From contig NZ_CP029830.1 of assembly GCF_003233655.1 (NCBI RefSeq), positions 732,501 to 796,500 of the forward strand: a DNA stretch of 64,000 bases, read 5' to 3'. Positions 27,990 to 35,419 of this stretch are shown in pieces (the first letter of the stretch is position 1; each line of letters opens with the position of its first letter). The DNA is from Azospirillum ramasamyi (GTDB lineage Bacteria; Pseudomonadota; Alphaproteobacteria; Azospirillales; Azospirillaceae). Both the position numbers and the translations under genes were made by a program. The notes beneath the pieces were generated by a model. That model ran no database searches. It was not told the DNA's origin and worked only from the letters and a program-made list of their open reading frames with translations.

Positions 27990-28226
27990 TCAGGCGATGT
28001 GCAGGTCGTGGAGTTGGAGATGCTTGGGCCGCCGGCCGCGGCGCTTGGGTGCCGCGAAGTTGGCGAGCGCCCCGTTTTCGCCGCGCAGTTCGGCATTCAG
28101 TTCCTGAACGCAGCGCTGCAGCAGTTCCTTTTCCCGCTGGTCTTCGCGGTCGGTGATTTCCAGGCAACTCAGCTTGATCTCGACGAGATCGATCAGCGTT
28201 TCGGCGCAGCGGCGTGACAGGGTCAT
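27990..28226 (-). CDS. small coiled-coil hypothetical protein
   Basis: 78 residues from the ATG at 28226, which follows GGAGGATTCC. A predicted coiled coil runs about 5-50 (ETLIDLVEIKLSCLEITDREDQREKELL and onward), followed by a basic patch PKRRGRRPK that could bind nucleic acid or act as a flexible tail. Convergent with the PAS kinase gene. Family not recognised. Confidence 0.7.
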   Translation of the reverse strand: MTLSRRCAETLIDLVEIKLSCLEITDREDQREKELLQRCVQELNAELRGENGALANFAAPKRRGRRPKHLQLHDLHIA

Positions 28227-28451
28227 GGAATCCTCCACGGCATCGGGGTGCGGCGTCACTGTCCGGCGGGGCGGGCTGTTCGGAATCGGCCTCGCGCGAC
28301 TGAGTTGTGCGTCACCCAGGCTTTCGGTCGGGTTTTTTGTTGCTCATGGTTGCATCATAACCGCCGACCGTTAAAAAGTGCCTAAAATTTTATACAGATT
28401 TGTCTCATCATCTTGTTTTTCAGGAAAAGCGGATTTTGGCCTCCGTAAGCG

Positions 28452-28480
28452 TTGACAAGGGTACGGCTGGCCATTAGAAA
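28452..28480 (+). promoter_or_regulatory. sigma-70-type promoter of tRNA-Ser
   Basis: TTGACA (28452-28457), 17-base spacer, TAGAAA (28475-28480), about 43 bases before the tRNA 5' end. The preceding AT-rich stretch (28,370-28,430) could act as an UP element. Confidence 0.7.
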
Positions 28481-28522
28481 CCTCCCCACGCCAGCGGTGC
28501 CCCACGGGACGCCGCACTGGCT

Positions 28523-28615
28523 GGAGGGGTGGCCGAGTGGCTGAAGGCAACGGTTTGCTAAACCGTCATAGGGTTTAAAGCCCTATCGTGGGTTCGAATC
28601 CCATCCCCTCCGCCA
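28523..28615 (+). tRNA. tRNA-Ser (anticodon GCT)
   Basis: Class II tRNA with acceptor GGAGGGG / CCCCTCC, discriminator G and encoded CCA (28613-28615). The anticodon stem ACGGT / ACCGT holds loop TTGCTAA, giving anticodon GCT. The long variable arm TAGGGTTTAAAGCCCTA is typical of Ser. T-arm GGGTTCGAATCCC. Its 3' end is the left attachment site of the downstream element and is kept intact. Confidence 0.96.
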
Positions 28616-28617
28616 CC
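28599..28617 (+). other. attL, left attachment site
   Basis: TCCCATCCCCTCCGCCACC, the end of the tRNA-Ser T-arm/acceptor plus two bases. Identical to 35401-35419. Confidence 0.9.
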
Positions 28618-29094
28618 TTGCCGGTCGCGGCCTAAGACATTGATTTAGCTCGTTTTTTAGCGCCATCTGACCAGCGCGGTTACACACGTTGGTGCTACAC
28701 GTTGGTGGCACACGGTATCACACGCGATGCAGCGTCGGTAGACCAACCTCAAATCAACTGTGGTTGATGGGCTGTTGCCTCCTTTCCCACCTCGTCGAAC
28801 CCTGATGATTTGTGCGGTGGGGGGCAGCGCAAGGCACTCCAGAGTTTCCCTCTTCGACCCATGAAAGCGTGAAGGCTTGGCGTGGGCGAATGGGCAGGAC
28901 GTAGGCGGGAGCCGCTGAGGACCTGGGCATCACCCGCCGCACCAAACCCACCCTGAACCGCCAGAGGGCACCCAGCGGACTCCTGAGAGGCTATACGCAA
29001 CTCGGAAAGCACCTATGGCAGAGGTCCTGATTATCTCGCTATTGATCGTCCCCCACGCGCCCTGGACTCCCCTGGGCAGGACAGGAACAGGACG
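28618..29094. other. left end of element, non-coding, with arm-like repeats
   Basis: 477 bases without a convincing gene. At 28682-28724 there are close copies of ACACGTTGGTGCTAC and CACACGGT-type motifs that match repeats just inside attR (35319-35348). They are candidate integrase arm-binding sites. Confidence 0.5.
28682..28724. repeat. candidate integrase arm sites, left
   Basis: Contains ACACGTTGGTGCTAC, then ACGTTGGTGGCACACGG and ATCACACG in tandem. The core CACGTTGGTGCTAC recurs at 35334-35347 next to the integrase start. Confidence 0.6.
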
Positions 29095-29334
29095 ATGCAA
29101 GATCGACCCATCACCTTCGCGGAATGGACACATGAGGACCTGAGGGCTTGGCGCGAACGAATGTGCTGGACCCAGGAGAAGGCTGCCAACGTTTTGGGCA
29201 TATCCCGCCGCGCCTACATCACCCGTGAGCAACCCGGGGCCAACATCAGCCGGGAGACAGTACTGGCCTGTCTGTACCTGGACGCCAATCGATACACTTA
29301 TATGCTTGCAGACGCCTCACCAGAGAGACCCTAG
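29095..29334 (+). CDS. XRE-type helix-turn-helix regulator
   Basis: 79-residue DNA-binding protein. The HTH covers about 14-62: DLRAWRERMCWTQEKAANVLGIS (first helices) then RRAYITREQPGANISRETVLACLYLD. This is the pattern of Cro/CI and antitoxin regulators and is nearly the whole protein. First cargo gene after attL; likely controls element genes. No toxin-like partner is clearly encoded next to it, though a 56-aa ORF follows. Confidence 0.8.
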   Translation: MQDRPITFAEWTHEDLRAWRERMCWTQEKAANVLGISRRAYITREQPGANISRETVLACLYLDANRYTYMLADASPERP

Positions 29335-29414
29335 AGGTCTCCCTAATTGGGTCAATTCTTCGTGTCTGGGTTTGGTAGAATGACACAACTCAATCTACAC
29401 ACCCAGGCCGGTCC

Positions 29415-29585
29415 ATGCCCAGGTTCTCCTCCAACTTCAAGCCCCTCGTCCTCGCCCTTGAAGAGGTGGAAGCCCTGGAGGCTGCCACTGAGATCAGCCC
29501 TGAGGAGTCCGCTGCCCTCACTCTCTACTATCGCGCCCAACTTGCTCTGAAGGAGCGCGAGGTGACAGGGGCCACGCTCCATTGA
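29415..29585 (+). CDS. possible 56-aa protein
   Basis: Open frame ATG to TGA encoding MPRFSSNFKPLVLALEEVEA followed by an acidic helical stretch and ending EVTGATLH. It is acidic and strongly helical. It lies 80 bases after the HTH gene on the same strand. The Shine-Dalgarno is weak. Could be a small regulatory partner of the HTH protein; unproven. Confidence 0.4.
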   Translation: MPRFSSNFKPLVLALEEVEALEAATEISPEESAALTLYYRAQLALKEREVTGATLH

Positions 29586-29981
29586 GCTAGAAGGCGCTGG
29601 CATCTGCGTATGAGTCCTCGGTGACTCCAGGAGCGGGCTGTAGCGGTCTGGGCTCCAGGGTAGCGGACGCTCCCTCAGGGCGCATCCTGGACTCTCCTGG
29701 AGCCTTCAGCATTGCGGTCGGGAGTGAGTGGCTGCCACCGCCCCAATGATGGTGGCGACCTGCCGTCCATTCAGCTCCCATGGTTGCCTAAGAGCCGTTG
29801 GGGTTGAACTGGGTCCTGAGGAGCAGGAGGAGCAAACTTCCTCAGCTAAATCAAATCTCTGGCCATACTGTCGACCACAAACCCCCGACCTTAGGAGGAA
29901 TGCAGACCGCGCCTCCAAGGTCTATGGGCGTGTCCGATCCCATTGCCCTCCTTCAATTCGGACACACAGAAGGAGGCTGTT
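29586..29981. other. non-coding stretch in element
   Basis: 396 bases. Short frames on the minus strand (near 29,700-29,900) have no ribosome-binding site and no recognisable product. It should contain the promoter of the gene starting at 29982; I see no clear operator. Confidence 0.35.
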
Positions 29982-30692
29982 ATGGAGGAAGTTGATAAGC
30001 TCGTTGTAGAGTTTGACTGGACCGTTCGATTTGCCATCGCGGATGCAATTGCTGGAGGCGGTGAGCTAGCTCGCTTGTCCGCAATCCAAGAGCGGCTCTG
30101 GAGGTATGATCCCGATCAGGTCAGGGTAGTCTATGACCAAATCGTTCGGCAGCGCAGTGACCTCCATCCAGTCAGTAGCCGCAGCTATGGTTATAGGAAG
30201 GAGAGGAGGCGACAAGAAGCAATCCAGAAGCCTCGGAGGGTTGGTCTCAGGGTTGCTGAGATGGCGGACAGAGCCAGCCTGTCTCAGGCAACGCTTATCG
30301 CTCTCCTAGAGCATCATGGTTTCCTTGAACTCGTCCCTTATGGTGGTCACCAACGCCGTAGGCTTGTTCCTGACAATGTTATGGAGGCCGGTTACGGACA
30401 CAACGTAACCCCCAGCAACCGTATCGGACACCTTGAGGGCTTCAACACCTCTGCTACATTCCCAGTCTTCTATGAAGAGAAGCTAAATGACATTCTTTGG
30501 TGTCTGAATTATAAGGAGATAGCTGCTAAAGTCAGCTCTATTGCTAGCAAGAAAGAAAAGCTGCGCTGGTTGTTGGAAAACCATCCCTATCTCCCGCAGG
30601 AGGAACTGGCTGGAATGTCCGGCTATTCAGAGAGGGGTGTTAGAAAGGCAGTTGCAAAGGCACCAACTCAAACTCAGCTAGTGGCAGCCTGA
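29982..30692 (+). CDS. unrecognised protein with HTH-like segments
   Basis: 236 residues from an ATG at 29982 with a near-perfect AAGGAGG 7 bases upstream. Acidic N-terminal helix (MEEVDKLVVEFDWTVRFAIA), a basic middle (GYRKERRRQEAIQKPRR), then two HTH-like segments: VAEMADRASLSQATLIALLEHHGF (about 103-127) and LAGMSGYSERGVRKAVAKA near the C-terminus. No Cys clusters or nuclease motif. It resembles element-encoded DNA-binding or replication/transfer regulators but I cannot name a family. Strong translation signal and intact frame indicate a real, perhaps important, cargo gene. Confidence 0.7.
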   Translation: MEEVDKLVVEFDWTVRFAIADAIAGGGELARLSAIQERLWRYDPDQVRVVYDQIVRQRSDLHPVSSRSYGYRKERRRQEAIQKPRRVGLRVAEMADRASLSQATLIALLEHHGFLELVPYGGHQRRRLVPDNVMEAGYGHNVTPSNRIGHLEGFNTSATFPVFYEEKLNDILWCLNYKEIAAKVSSIASKKEKLRWLLENHPYLPQEELAGMSGYSERGVRKAVAKAPTQTQLVAA

Positions 30693-31192
30693 TCTTTCTG
30701 TATGACTTACACAGGAACTTTTGGTTCAGCCAGCACCTCGCGCCACCCAAGCTAGGCTCAAACTTTCTTCGTGGTCTGTGACTCTACACAACCAATAGCC
30801 CCTGCTAACCACTCTAGATAATCAACCTTGAAGAGAGTAACAATGTTACGTTCTGAGTGCGGTTCTTATGCCGCTGCCCACCGTGAATACCCCATGAGAG
30901 GTTGAGCCTCTGTCACCTGCCTCATAATGTGAAGGGTCATGGATTGGTAGCAATCCCTTGAAGACCCCAACGGGTGCGTGTTGTCACGTAGATTAAGGTC
31001 TCCTTAGGCTGATCATGCGTTCGGACAAGCCTGAGGCCCACCAGTTCCAGCAGTGGGTGACGGGGGAGGCGCTGCCCGGCCTAATGTCGGGAAAAACGAC
31101 ATGATCGGTCCAGCGGAATACCGTCTCTGTCTCAGATGGCACGAGAGGCAGCCCCAGGGACGCTGAGGAGGCACATTAAACCTCTGTCACCC
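30693..31192. other. decayed stretch holding a BRO-N fragment
   Basis: 500 bases with no intact gene. The only recognisable coding remnant is the BRO-N piece at 30997-31104; 30,700-30,990 shows nothing I can support. Confidence 0.5.
30997..31104 (+). pseudogene. fragment of a BRO-N (phage antirepressor-type) domain
   Basis: Between a TAA and a TGA in one frame lies GLLRLIMRSDKPEAHQFQQW followed by VTGEALPGLMSG. This matches the core of the BRO-N domain, whose usual form is GLYxLIMRSxKPEAxxFQxWV. Both the N-terminal part and everything after this core are missing. It is a short relic of a phage or mobile-element antirepressor gene. Confidence 0.72.
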
Positions 31193-31852
31193 TCAGGCAC
31201 GGGACAACACATTTTTGACAGACTGAGCTGTCCAGGCTCCACCACGGGCCGTACGGACACCCATTTCTCCGAGTCGCTTGGAGATGGCATTCAGGCTCAG
31301 CCCCTCACCCTGGAGGCGCTGAATGGTGGGGATAACGGTGGAGGCAAACCCATCAGCCGCCACCTGGGCAGCCTTCCCGCCGTCGCGGTACACAGCACCC
31401 CCGAAGCCTTGAGGGTTGCCCAGGCGCGTTCCACGGGCCTTAGCGGCAGCAAGAGCGGCCTTGGTGCGTTGGCTGATACGCTCCCGCTCATCCTCCGCCA
31501 CCAGTGCCATAATACCGACGGTCAGCCGATTGGCGTTGGGCATGTCAGCCGCCACAAACTCAATCCCAGCATCCCTAAGGTTCAGGAGGAAGGCCGCGTT
31601 ACGGCTTAGCCTATCCAGCTTGGCAATGACCAGAGTGGCCCCCGTGAGGCGGCATAGCTCCTTAGCCTCCTCCAGCTTAGGCCGGTCATTCCGTTTCCCA
31701 CTCTCCACCTCCGTAAACTCAGCCAGGAGCTTCCAATTGCCTCCATTGAGGTAGGAGCTGACGGCAACCTGCTGAGCCTCCAGGCCAAGCCCAGAGCGGC
31801 CTTGCTTGTCCGTAGACACACGGTAGTAGGCCACGAATTTGCCGTCCATCAT
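31193..31852 (-). CDS. serine recombinase (resolvase/invertase family)
   Basis: 219-residue site-specific recombinase. Catalytic domain about 1-140 with nucleophile Ser13 in YYRVSTDKQ, LVIAKLDRLSRNAAFLL carrying the conserved Arg residues, and EDERERISQRTKAAL leading to the long E helix. A short C-terminal DNA-binding region follows (LSLNAISKRLGEMGVRTARGG). Transcribed divergently from the SIR2 gene. It could resolve multimers, invert DNA or help mobility. Intact and full length for a small resolvase. Confidence 0.92.
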   Translation of the reverse strand: MMDGKFVAYYRVSTDKQGRSGLGLEAQQVAVSSYLNGGNWKLLAEFTEVESGKRNDRPKLEEAKELCRLTGATLVIAKLDRLSRNAAFLLNLRDAGIEFVAADMPNANRLTVGIMALVAEDERERISQRTKAALAAAKARGTRLGNPQGFGGAVYRDGGKAAQVAADGFASTVIPTIQRLQGEGLSLNAISKRLGEMGVRTARGGAWTAQSVKNVLSRA

Positions 31853-31995
31853 CCACCTTCCAAATCACCGAGACGAACGTTACGGAGATTTATATAACGG
31901 CAACACCAGATTTTTGCCATATCTATTGTGGTAGTTGGATTGCTCTCATAAGGTGTGTCGTGGTCGTTAAGATGCCCGAATATGAGGACAGGTAA

Positions 31996-33567
31996 ATGGC
32001 TTTAGATGAGGAATTAGCGAAGCACCTCATGCAGTTCCAAACAGCTCCTTTTCTATTCATTGGCTCTGGCATGTCACGCCGCTATATGGGCCTGGAGAGC
32101 TGGGAAGCCCTTCTAGAAAAGTTTAGTGTCTTTACTGATCATCCATATGCGTTCTACCGCTCAAAGGCCGAGAGTGACTTGCCTATTGCAGCCTCTCTGA
32201 TCGCTGCCAATTTCAATGAGAAATGGTGGACCGAAGCCGAGTACGCCGACAGCCGCAAGAGCTACGAAAAGTTCTGCACATCAGAACGCTCAGCTCTAAA
32301 GATCGAGATATGCCGCTATTTGTCTGAAGTAGTATCAAAACGCGCTACGCCTGCGGAGCTGGCCGTCGAAATTGACGCCTTGAAGAGTGTGGTTGTCGAC
32401 GGAATTATTACAACGAATTGGGACCTGTTTATTGAAAGCGTTTTCCCTGATTTCAAGCCGTATATCGGTCAGGATCAACTTCTTTTCGGATCACCTCAAG
32501 GCATTGCCGAAATATACAAGATACACGGCAGCGTCACTGATCCAAATTCACTGGTTCTCACCAATGAAGACTATCAAGAATTTAACAAGAAAAACCCCTA
32601 CCTCGCCGCAAAGCTACTTACTACTTTCATAGAGCATCCTATTGTCTTCATTGGCTATTCGCTTTCTGACAAGAACATCCTTTCGATCATTGAGGCGATC
32701 ACAGGCTGTCTGAACAATACTACTGTAGCCAAGCTACAAGATCGCCTTATTTTTATTGAGTGGAAGCAAGGCGTAAAAGATGGGTCTATGGTTAACAGCG
32801 TTATCAATCAAGGTGGCATTCAGATACCCGTTAAGTACATAGTAACAGACAGCTTCACCCCGATATACAAAGCAATGTCGGAAATTCAAAGAAGATTTCC
32901 AGCTCAAGTTCTGCGCCGGTTAAAGGATCAGGTGTACGATTTGGTATTAAACAATGACTCAAAATCAAAGCTGTATGTGAAGGACATTGACGAAAACACC
33001 CCGGCAGAAGACATAGACGTTGTCTTTGGCGTTGGAGCTATTAAGAAGCTTCAAGAAGTCGGCTATGTGGGGATCAGCAGGGATCATATATTGCGCGATA
33101 TTGTGTACGATGACGGCGATTTTAATGCAGAGTCCTTGCTGGTACGGACCATGGATGGTATAATGAAGGGGGGAACAAAATTTGTTCCAATCTTCAAGTA
33201 CCTCCGCAAATCTGGACGCATCAACCCTGACGGGACCATCAATATAGACGGATTGCCAGATAGGGTGATCAAAGGCGCCGCCAGGGAAAGAGAGTTCTTC
33301 TATCCAACACAAGCAACATATAGGAAAAAATTTGAAAGCCGAAGGTCATACAAGAAGGGAATTTCCTATATCGAGTCCAAGGAGGGAGTTGAGTGCGCTG
33401 TGAATATGGCTTGCTTTTTAGATCCTGATTTCGTCAATTGCGATGATCTAAAAGAATTTGTAAAGAAACATATCCGCCTTCTTGATGGAAAATCCACGGC
33501 GAGAACCGCCATGTCACGTTTGATCTGTTTTTACGATTGGTCCTGCTACGGTCGTGCACTGGAATAG
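31996..33567 (+). CDS. SIR2-domain protein, candidate NADase defence effector
   Basis: 523 residues from the ATG at 31996 (GAGGACAGG upstream). The N-terminal half is a SIR2_2-type fold: NAD loop FIGSGMS (22-28), ITTNWD (138-143), catalytic-type His177 in KIHGS, and IGYSLSD (219-225). The C-terminal 230 residues (from about 290) match no domain I know and may sense the trigger. In bacteria such SIR2 proteins commonly deplete NAD+ after phage infection, as in ThsA, DSR and SIR2-HerA. This one has no HerA, Argonaute or Thoeris partner and is about half the size of DSR proteins. It is A/T-richer than its neighbours, alone on its strand between recombinases, and a truncated resolvase tail abuts its 3' end. 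Confidence 0.88.
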   Translation: MALDEELAKHLMQFQTAPFLFIGSGMSRRYMGLESWEALLEKFSVFTDHPYAFYRSKAESDLPIAASLIAANFNEKWWTEAEYADSRKSYEKFCTSERSALKIEICRYLSEVVSKRATPAELAVEIDALKSVVVDGIITTNWDLFIESVFPDFKPYIGQDQLLFGSPQGIAEIYKIHGSVTDPNSLVLTNEDYQEFNKKNPYLAAKLLTTFIEHPIVFIGYSLSDKNILSIIEAITGCLNNTTVAKLQDRLIFIEWKQGVKDGSMVNSVINQGGIQIPVKYIVTDSFTPIYKAMSEIQRRFPAQVLRRLKDQVYDLVLNNDSKSKLYVKDIDENTPAEDIDVVFGVGAIKKLQEVGYVGISRDHILRDIVYDDGDFNAESLLVRTMDGIMKGGTKFVPIFKYLRKSGRINPDGTINIDGLPDRVIKGAAREREFFYPTQATYRKKFESRRSYKKGISYIESKEGVECAVNMACFLDPDFVNCDDLKEFVKKHIRLLDGKSTARTAMSRLICFYDWSCYGRALE

Positions 33568-33571
33568 AAAT

Positions 33572-33661
33572 CAGTCCGAAGTGCTAACGATTATGCTTGG
33601 CATTGGTCGTGCCAGCGTTTTCCGCATCCTGGAGGACGCTGGACAGGAGGAGGCAGCCTGA
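33572..33661 (+). pseudogene. C-terminal tail of a resolvase
   Basis: In frame before the TGA at 33659: LGIGRASVFRILEDAG, the standard recognition helix of Tn3-type resolvases (compare LGIGRASVYR). No catalytic domain is attached; the frame is interrupted where the SIR2 gene ends. A remnant of a second, different resolvase gene cut by the event that brought in the SIR2 gene. Confidence 0.7.
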
Positions 33662-33933
33662 GTGCTGACACCCCTGGAGGGACGTTAGGAGTCCCAGGGA
33701 GTGTCTATGCGCTACCCTGGGGGCTTCCTGAAACCAACTCCACCAATCATGCCTAAAGGTTGATGTTGTTGTGGTTGTTCTTACCCTTCAGCCCGGAGCC
33801 CTCCTCCAGAAACCAGAGAGAGGGGACCTGGGGGGCTCCATGTTGGAGAGAACTCCCGTGGGACTCCGTGGGTCCCATCTGGCCCACCCCCTGGGGGGCT
33901 TCATACGCTCCGCAGCAAGACGGCGGGTGTGTT

Positions 33934-35301
33934 TCAGGAGGTGGGGGTTACCAGAGTGGGGGTGGAGGTTGCTGAAGGCGCCCATAGCGCTCTCATGACC
34001 TCCTTGGGATAGGCCACCTTCTCAATGGTAGCCCTGAGGTTCACCATTTCTCCCTTGCTGTAGCGACCATAGGTCATGTCCCCACGCTCATGACCGACCA
34101 ACAATTTTGCTGTGTGTATGGGCACCTCAGCAGCTTCCAGGGCCTCAATGAGGTTCTTCCGGGTGCTGTGGAAGACGGTCGCGGGATCGTCAACGTTGAG
34201 CTTGCGGCGCTCTCTGGTGAACTTCTTGGAGACGTTCCAGGAGCGCTTTTTGTCTGGACCACCTGGGGTTAGCCCAGGGACCAACCAGCCCTCAGAATTG
34301 GCTTTGGCTGCTTGGGCTCCCTTCACCATTTGCTCCACAACAGCCTTGATCGCAGAGTGGATCGGGACGGTGCGGACAGCGTTCTCAGTCTTGCCCTCCC
34401 TGATGGACAGCCATAGCCCGTCCTCACGCTTAACCACATCGGTGAGCTTGAGCGAACACAGCTCATCCAGGCGGGCACCAGTGAACAGCCCAAGGCGGAA
34501 GAGGTTTCCCAGTGGATGCGCCTCCAGTCCGCTCAAGAGTATTGTGATTTCCTGGGTGGTGTATTGGCGGCGGACGGTCTGAGTTCCCCCCTTTTTCTGC
34601 TTGGTCGGAAGCGATTGACCAACCCAGGGGTTCACCTCAACAAACCCTTTTCTCTCCAACCACCGCCACCACATAGACAGAGAACTGATGTGTCGGTTGG
34701 TCGTCTTGGCTGTCAGCCCTTCAAAGTCTTCACTGACGTACCGTCCAGCAATGCGTTTCGTGACCTCAGACAGCATGACCAGATCGGCCTTCTTCGCCCA
34801 TTCTACGAAGCGTTCAGCATCAGACCTGTACTGACCGGCTGTCTGCTTCGTGATGGTCCGAGATGCCTCCTTGAGCCACGTGTCCAGGGTATCGTTCAGG
34901 AGTGGACTGGAGCTGGTGGCAACGCGAAAGTAGGTCGCGGCTGCCTGGGGACCTCTGGTGGCCTCCAAGTCCATGGCCTCCTCAACGATGTCGTCAAACA
35001 CGTCATCGCGGGCGGTGTTCTCAGTCTCCCGGTCTGGAGTCGTATCGGCAGAGGTCAAGGCCTCACGGCGGTTCAAGGCCACCTGGAGGAGGTTTTGGTT
35101 TTCACCTTTCTCCAGCGCCTCAAACTGCCCCTTGATCCGGGCCAATGCTGCATAACGGAGAGTCTGTGCCTCAGGGAGCGAGCGGGTCCCAAGGGTCTCA
35201 ACAATGGTCGTTTTTCCCAGAATTTTCTGGAGCTTTACGGGCACCTTGACGACCACGTACCACGTTTGTCGTCTTTGGATCAGGTATTTGGTGTCAGGCA
35301 A
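33934..35301 (-). CDS. tyrosine integrase of the element
   Basis: Site-specific recombinase that would integrate and excise the element at tRNA-Ser. About 455 residues using TTG at 35301, which has AGAGGA 6 bases upstream; a GTG at 35334 is the alternative. N-terminal arm-binding/SAM-like regions (YLIQRRQTWYVVVKVP; a core-binding helix set about 140-260) precede the catalytic domain. That domain has the first Arg in LFTGARLDELCSL, box II HSTRKNLIEAL (H-x-x-R), LVGHERGD and nucleophile Tyr in MTYGRYS. It reads away from attR into the element, the usual arrangement. Confidence 0.93.
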   Translation of the reverse strand: MPDTKYLIQRRQTWYVVVKVPVKLQKILGKTTIVETLGTRSLPEAQTLRYAALARIKGQFEALEKGENQNLLQVALNRREALTSADTTPDRETENTARDDVFDDIVEEAMDLEATRGPQAAATYFRVATSSSPLLNDTLDTWLKEASRTITKQTAGQYRSDAERFVEWAKKADLVMLSEVTKRIAGRYVSEDFEGLTAKTTNRHISSLSMWWRWLERKGFVEVNPWVGQSLPTKQKKGGTQTVRRQYTTQEITILLSGLEAHPLGNLFRLGLFTGARLDELCSLKLTDVVKREDGLWLSIREGKTENAVRTVPIHSAIKAVVEQMVKGAQAAKANSEGWLVPGLTPGGPDKKRSWNVSKKFTRERRKLNVDDPATVFHSTRKNLIEALEAAEVPIHTAKLLVGHERGDMTYGRYSKGEMVNLRATIEKVAYPKEVMRALWAPSATSTPTLVTPTS

Positions 35302-35318
35302 TTTGCGTCCTCTGGTTT

Positions 35319-35348
35319 CACACGTTAGTACCACACGTTGGTGCTACA
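35319..35348. repeat. candidate integrase arm sites, right
   Basis: CACACGTTAGTACC followed by ACACGTTGGTGCTACA, two imperfect copies of the motif also present inside attL at 28682-28724. They overlap the integrase 5' region, so integrase binding could repress its own gene. Confidence 0.6.
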
Positions 35349-35400
35349 AAAGTGAGGAAAACCAAGGCCTCCAAGGCTTTCAGATGTGACTTCTGTAGGG

Positions 35401-35419
35401 TCCCATCCCCTCCGCCACC
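35401..35419 (+). other. attR, right attachment site
   Basis: Exact 19-bp copy of the tRNA-Ser 3' end (TCCCATCCCCTCCGCCACC). The sequence to its left, apart from GGG, no longer resembles the tRNA, as expected for an element-derived half site. Confidence 0.9.

Larger units (their letters stand above)
28599..35419. mobile_element. integrative element in tRNA-Ser(GCT)
   Basis: 6.8-kb segment bounded by an exact 19-bp direct repeat: the tRNA 3' end (28599-28617) and a copy at 35401-35419. It carries a tyrosine integrase at its right end, a serine recombinase, a regulator, unknown genes and a SIR2 protein. The genes inside are visibly richer in A and T and less C/G-biased at third positions than flanking DNA, most clearly in the SIR2 gene. 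No phage structural or conjugation genes are present, so it is a small genomic island or a satellite-like element. Confidence 0.9.

Noticed and set aside
28749..29232. Two short minus-strand frames between attL and the HTH gene
   Set aside because: No ribosome-binding site, low-complexity composition and no recognisable product.
30840..30910. 20-residue ORF MLRSECGS... before the BRO-N fragment
   Set aside because: Too short, no ribosome-binding site and no similarity to the missing BRO-N N-terminus.
31193..33567. SIR2 gene as part of Thoeris or SIR2-HerA
   Set aside because: No TIR-type ThsB, HerA helicase or Argonaute gene is encoded nearby; the adjoining gene is a serine recombinase.
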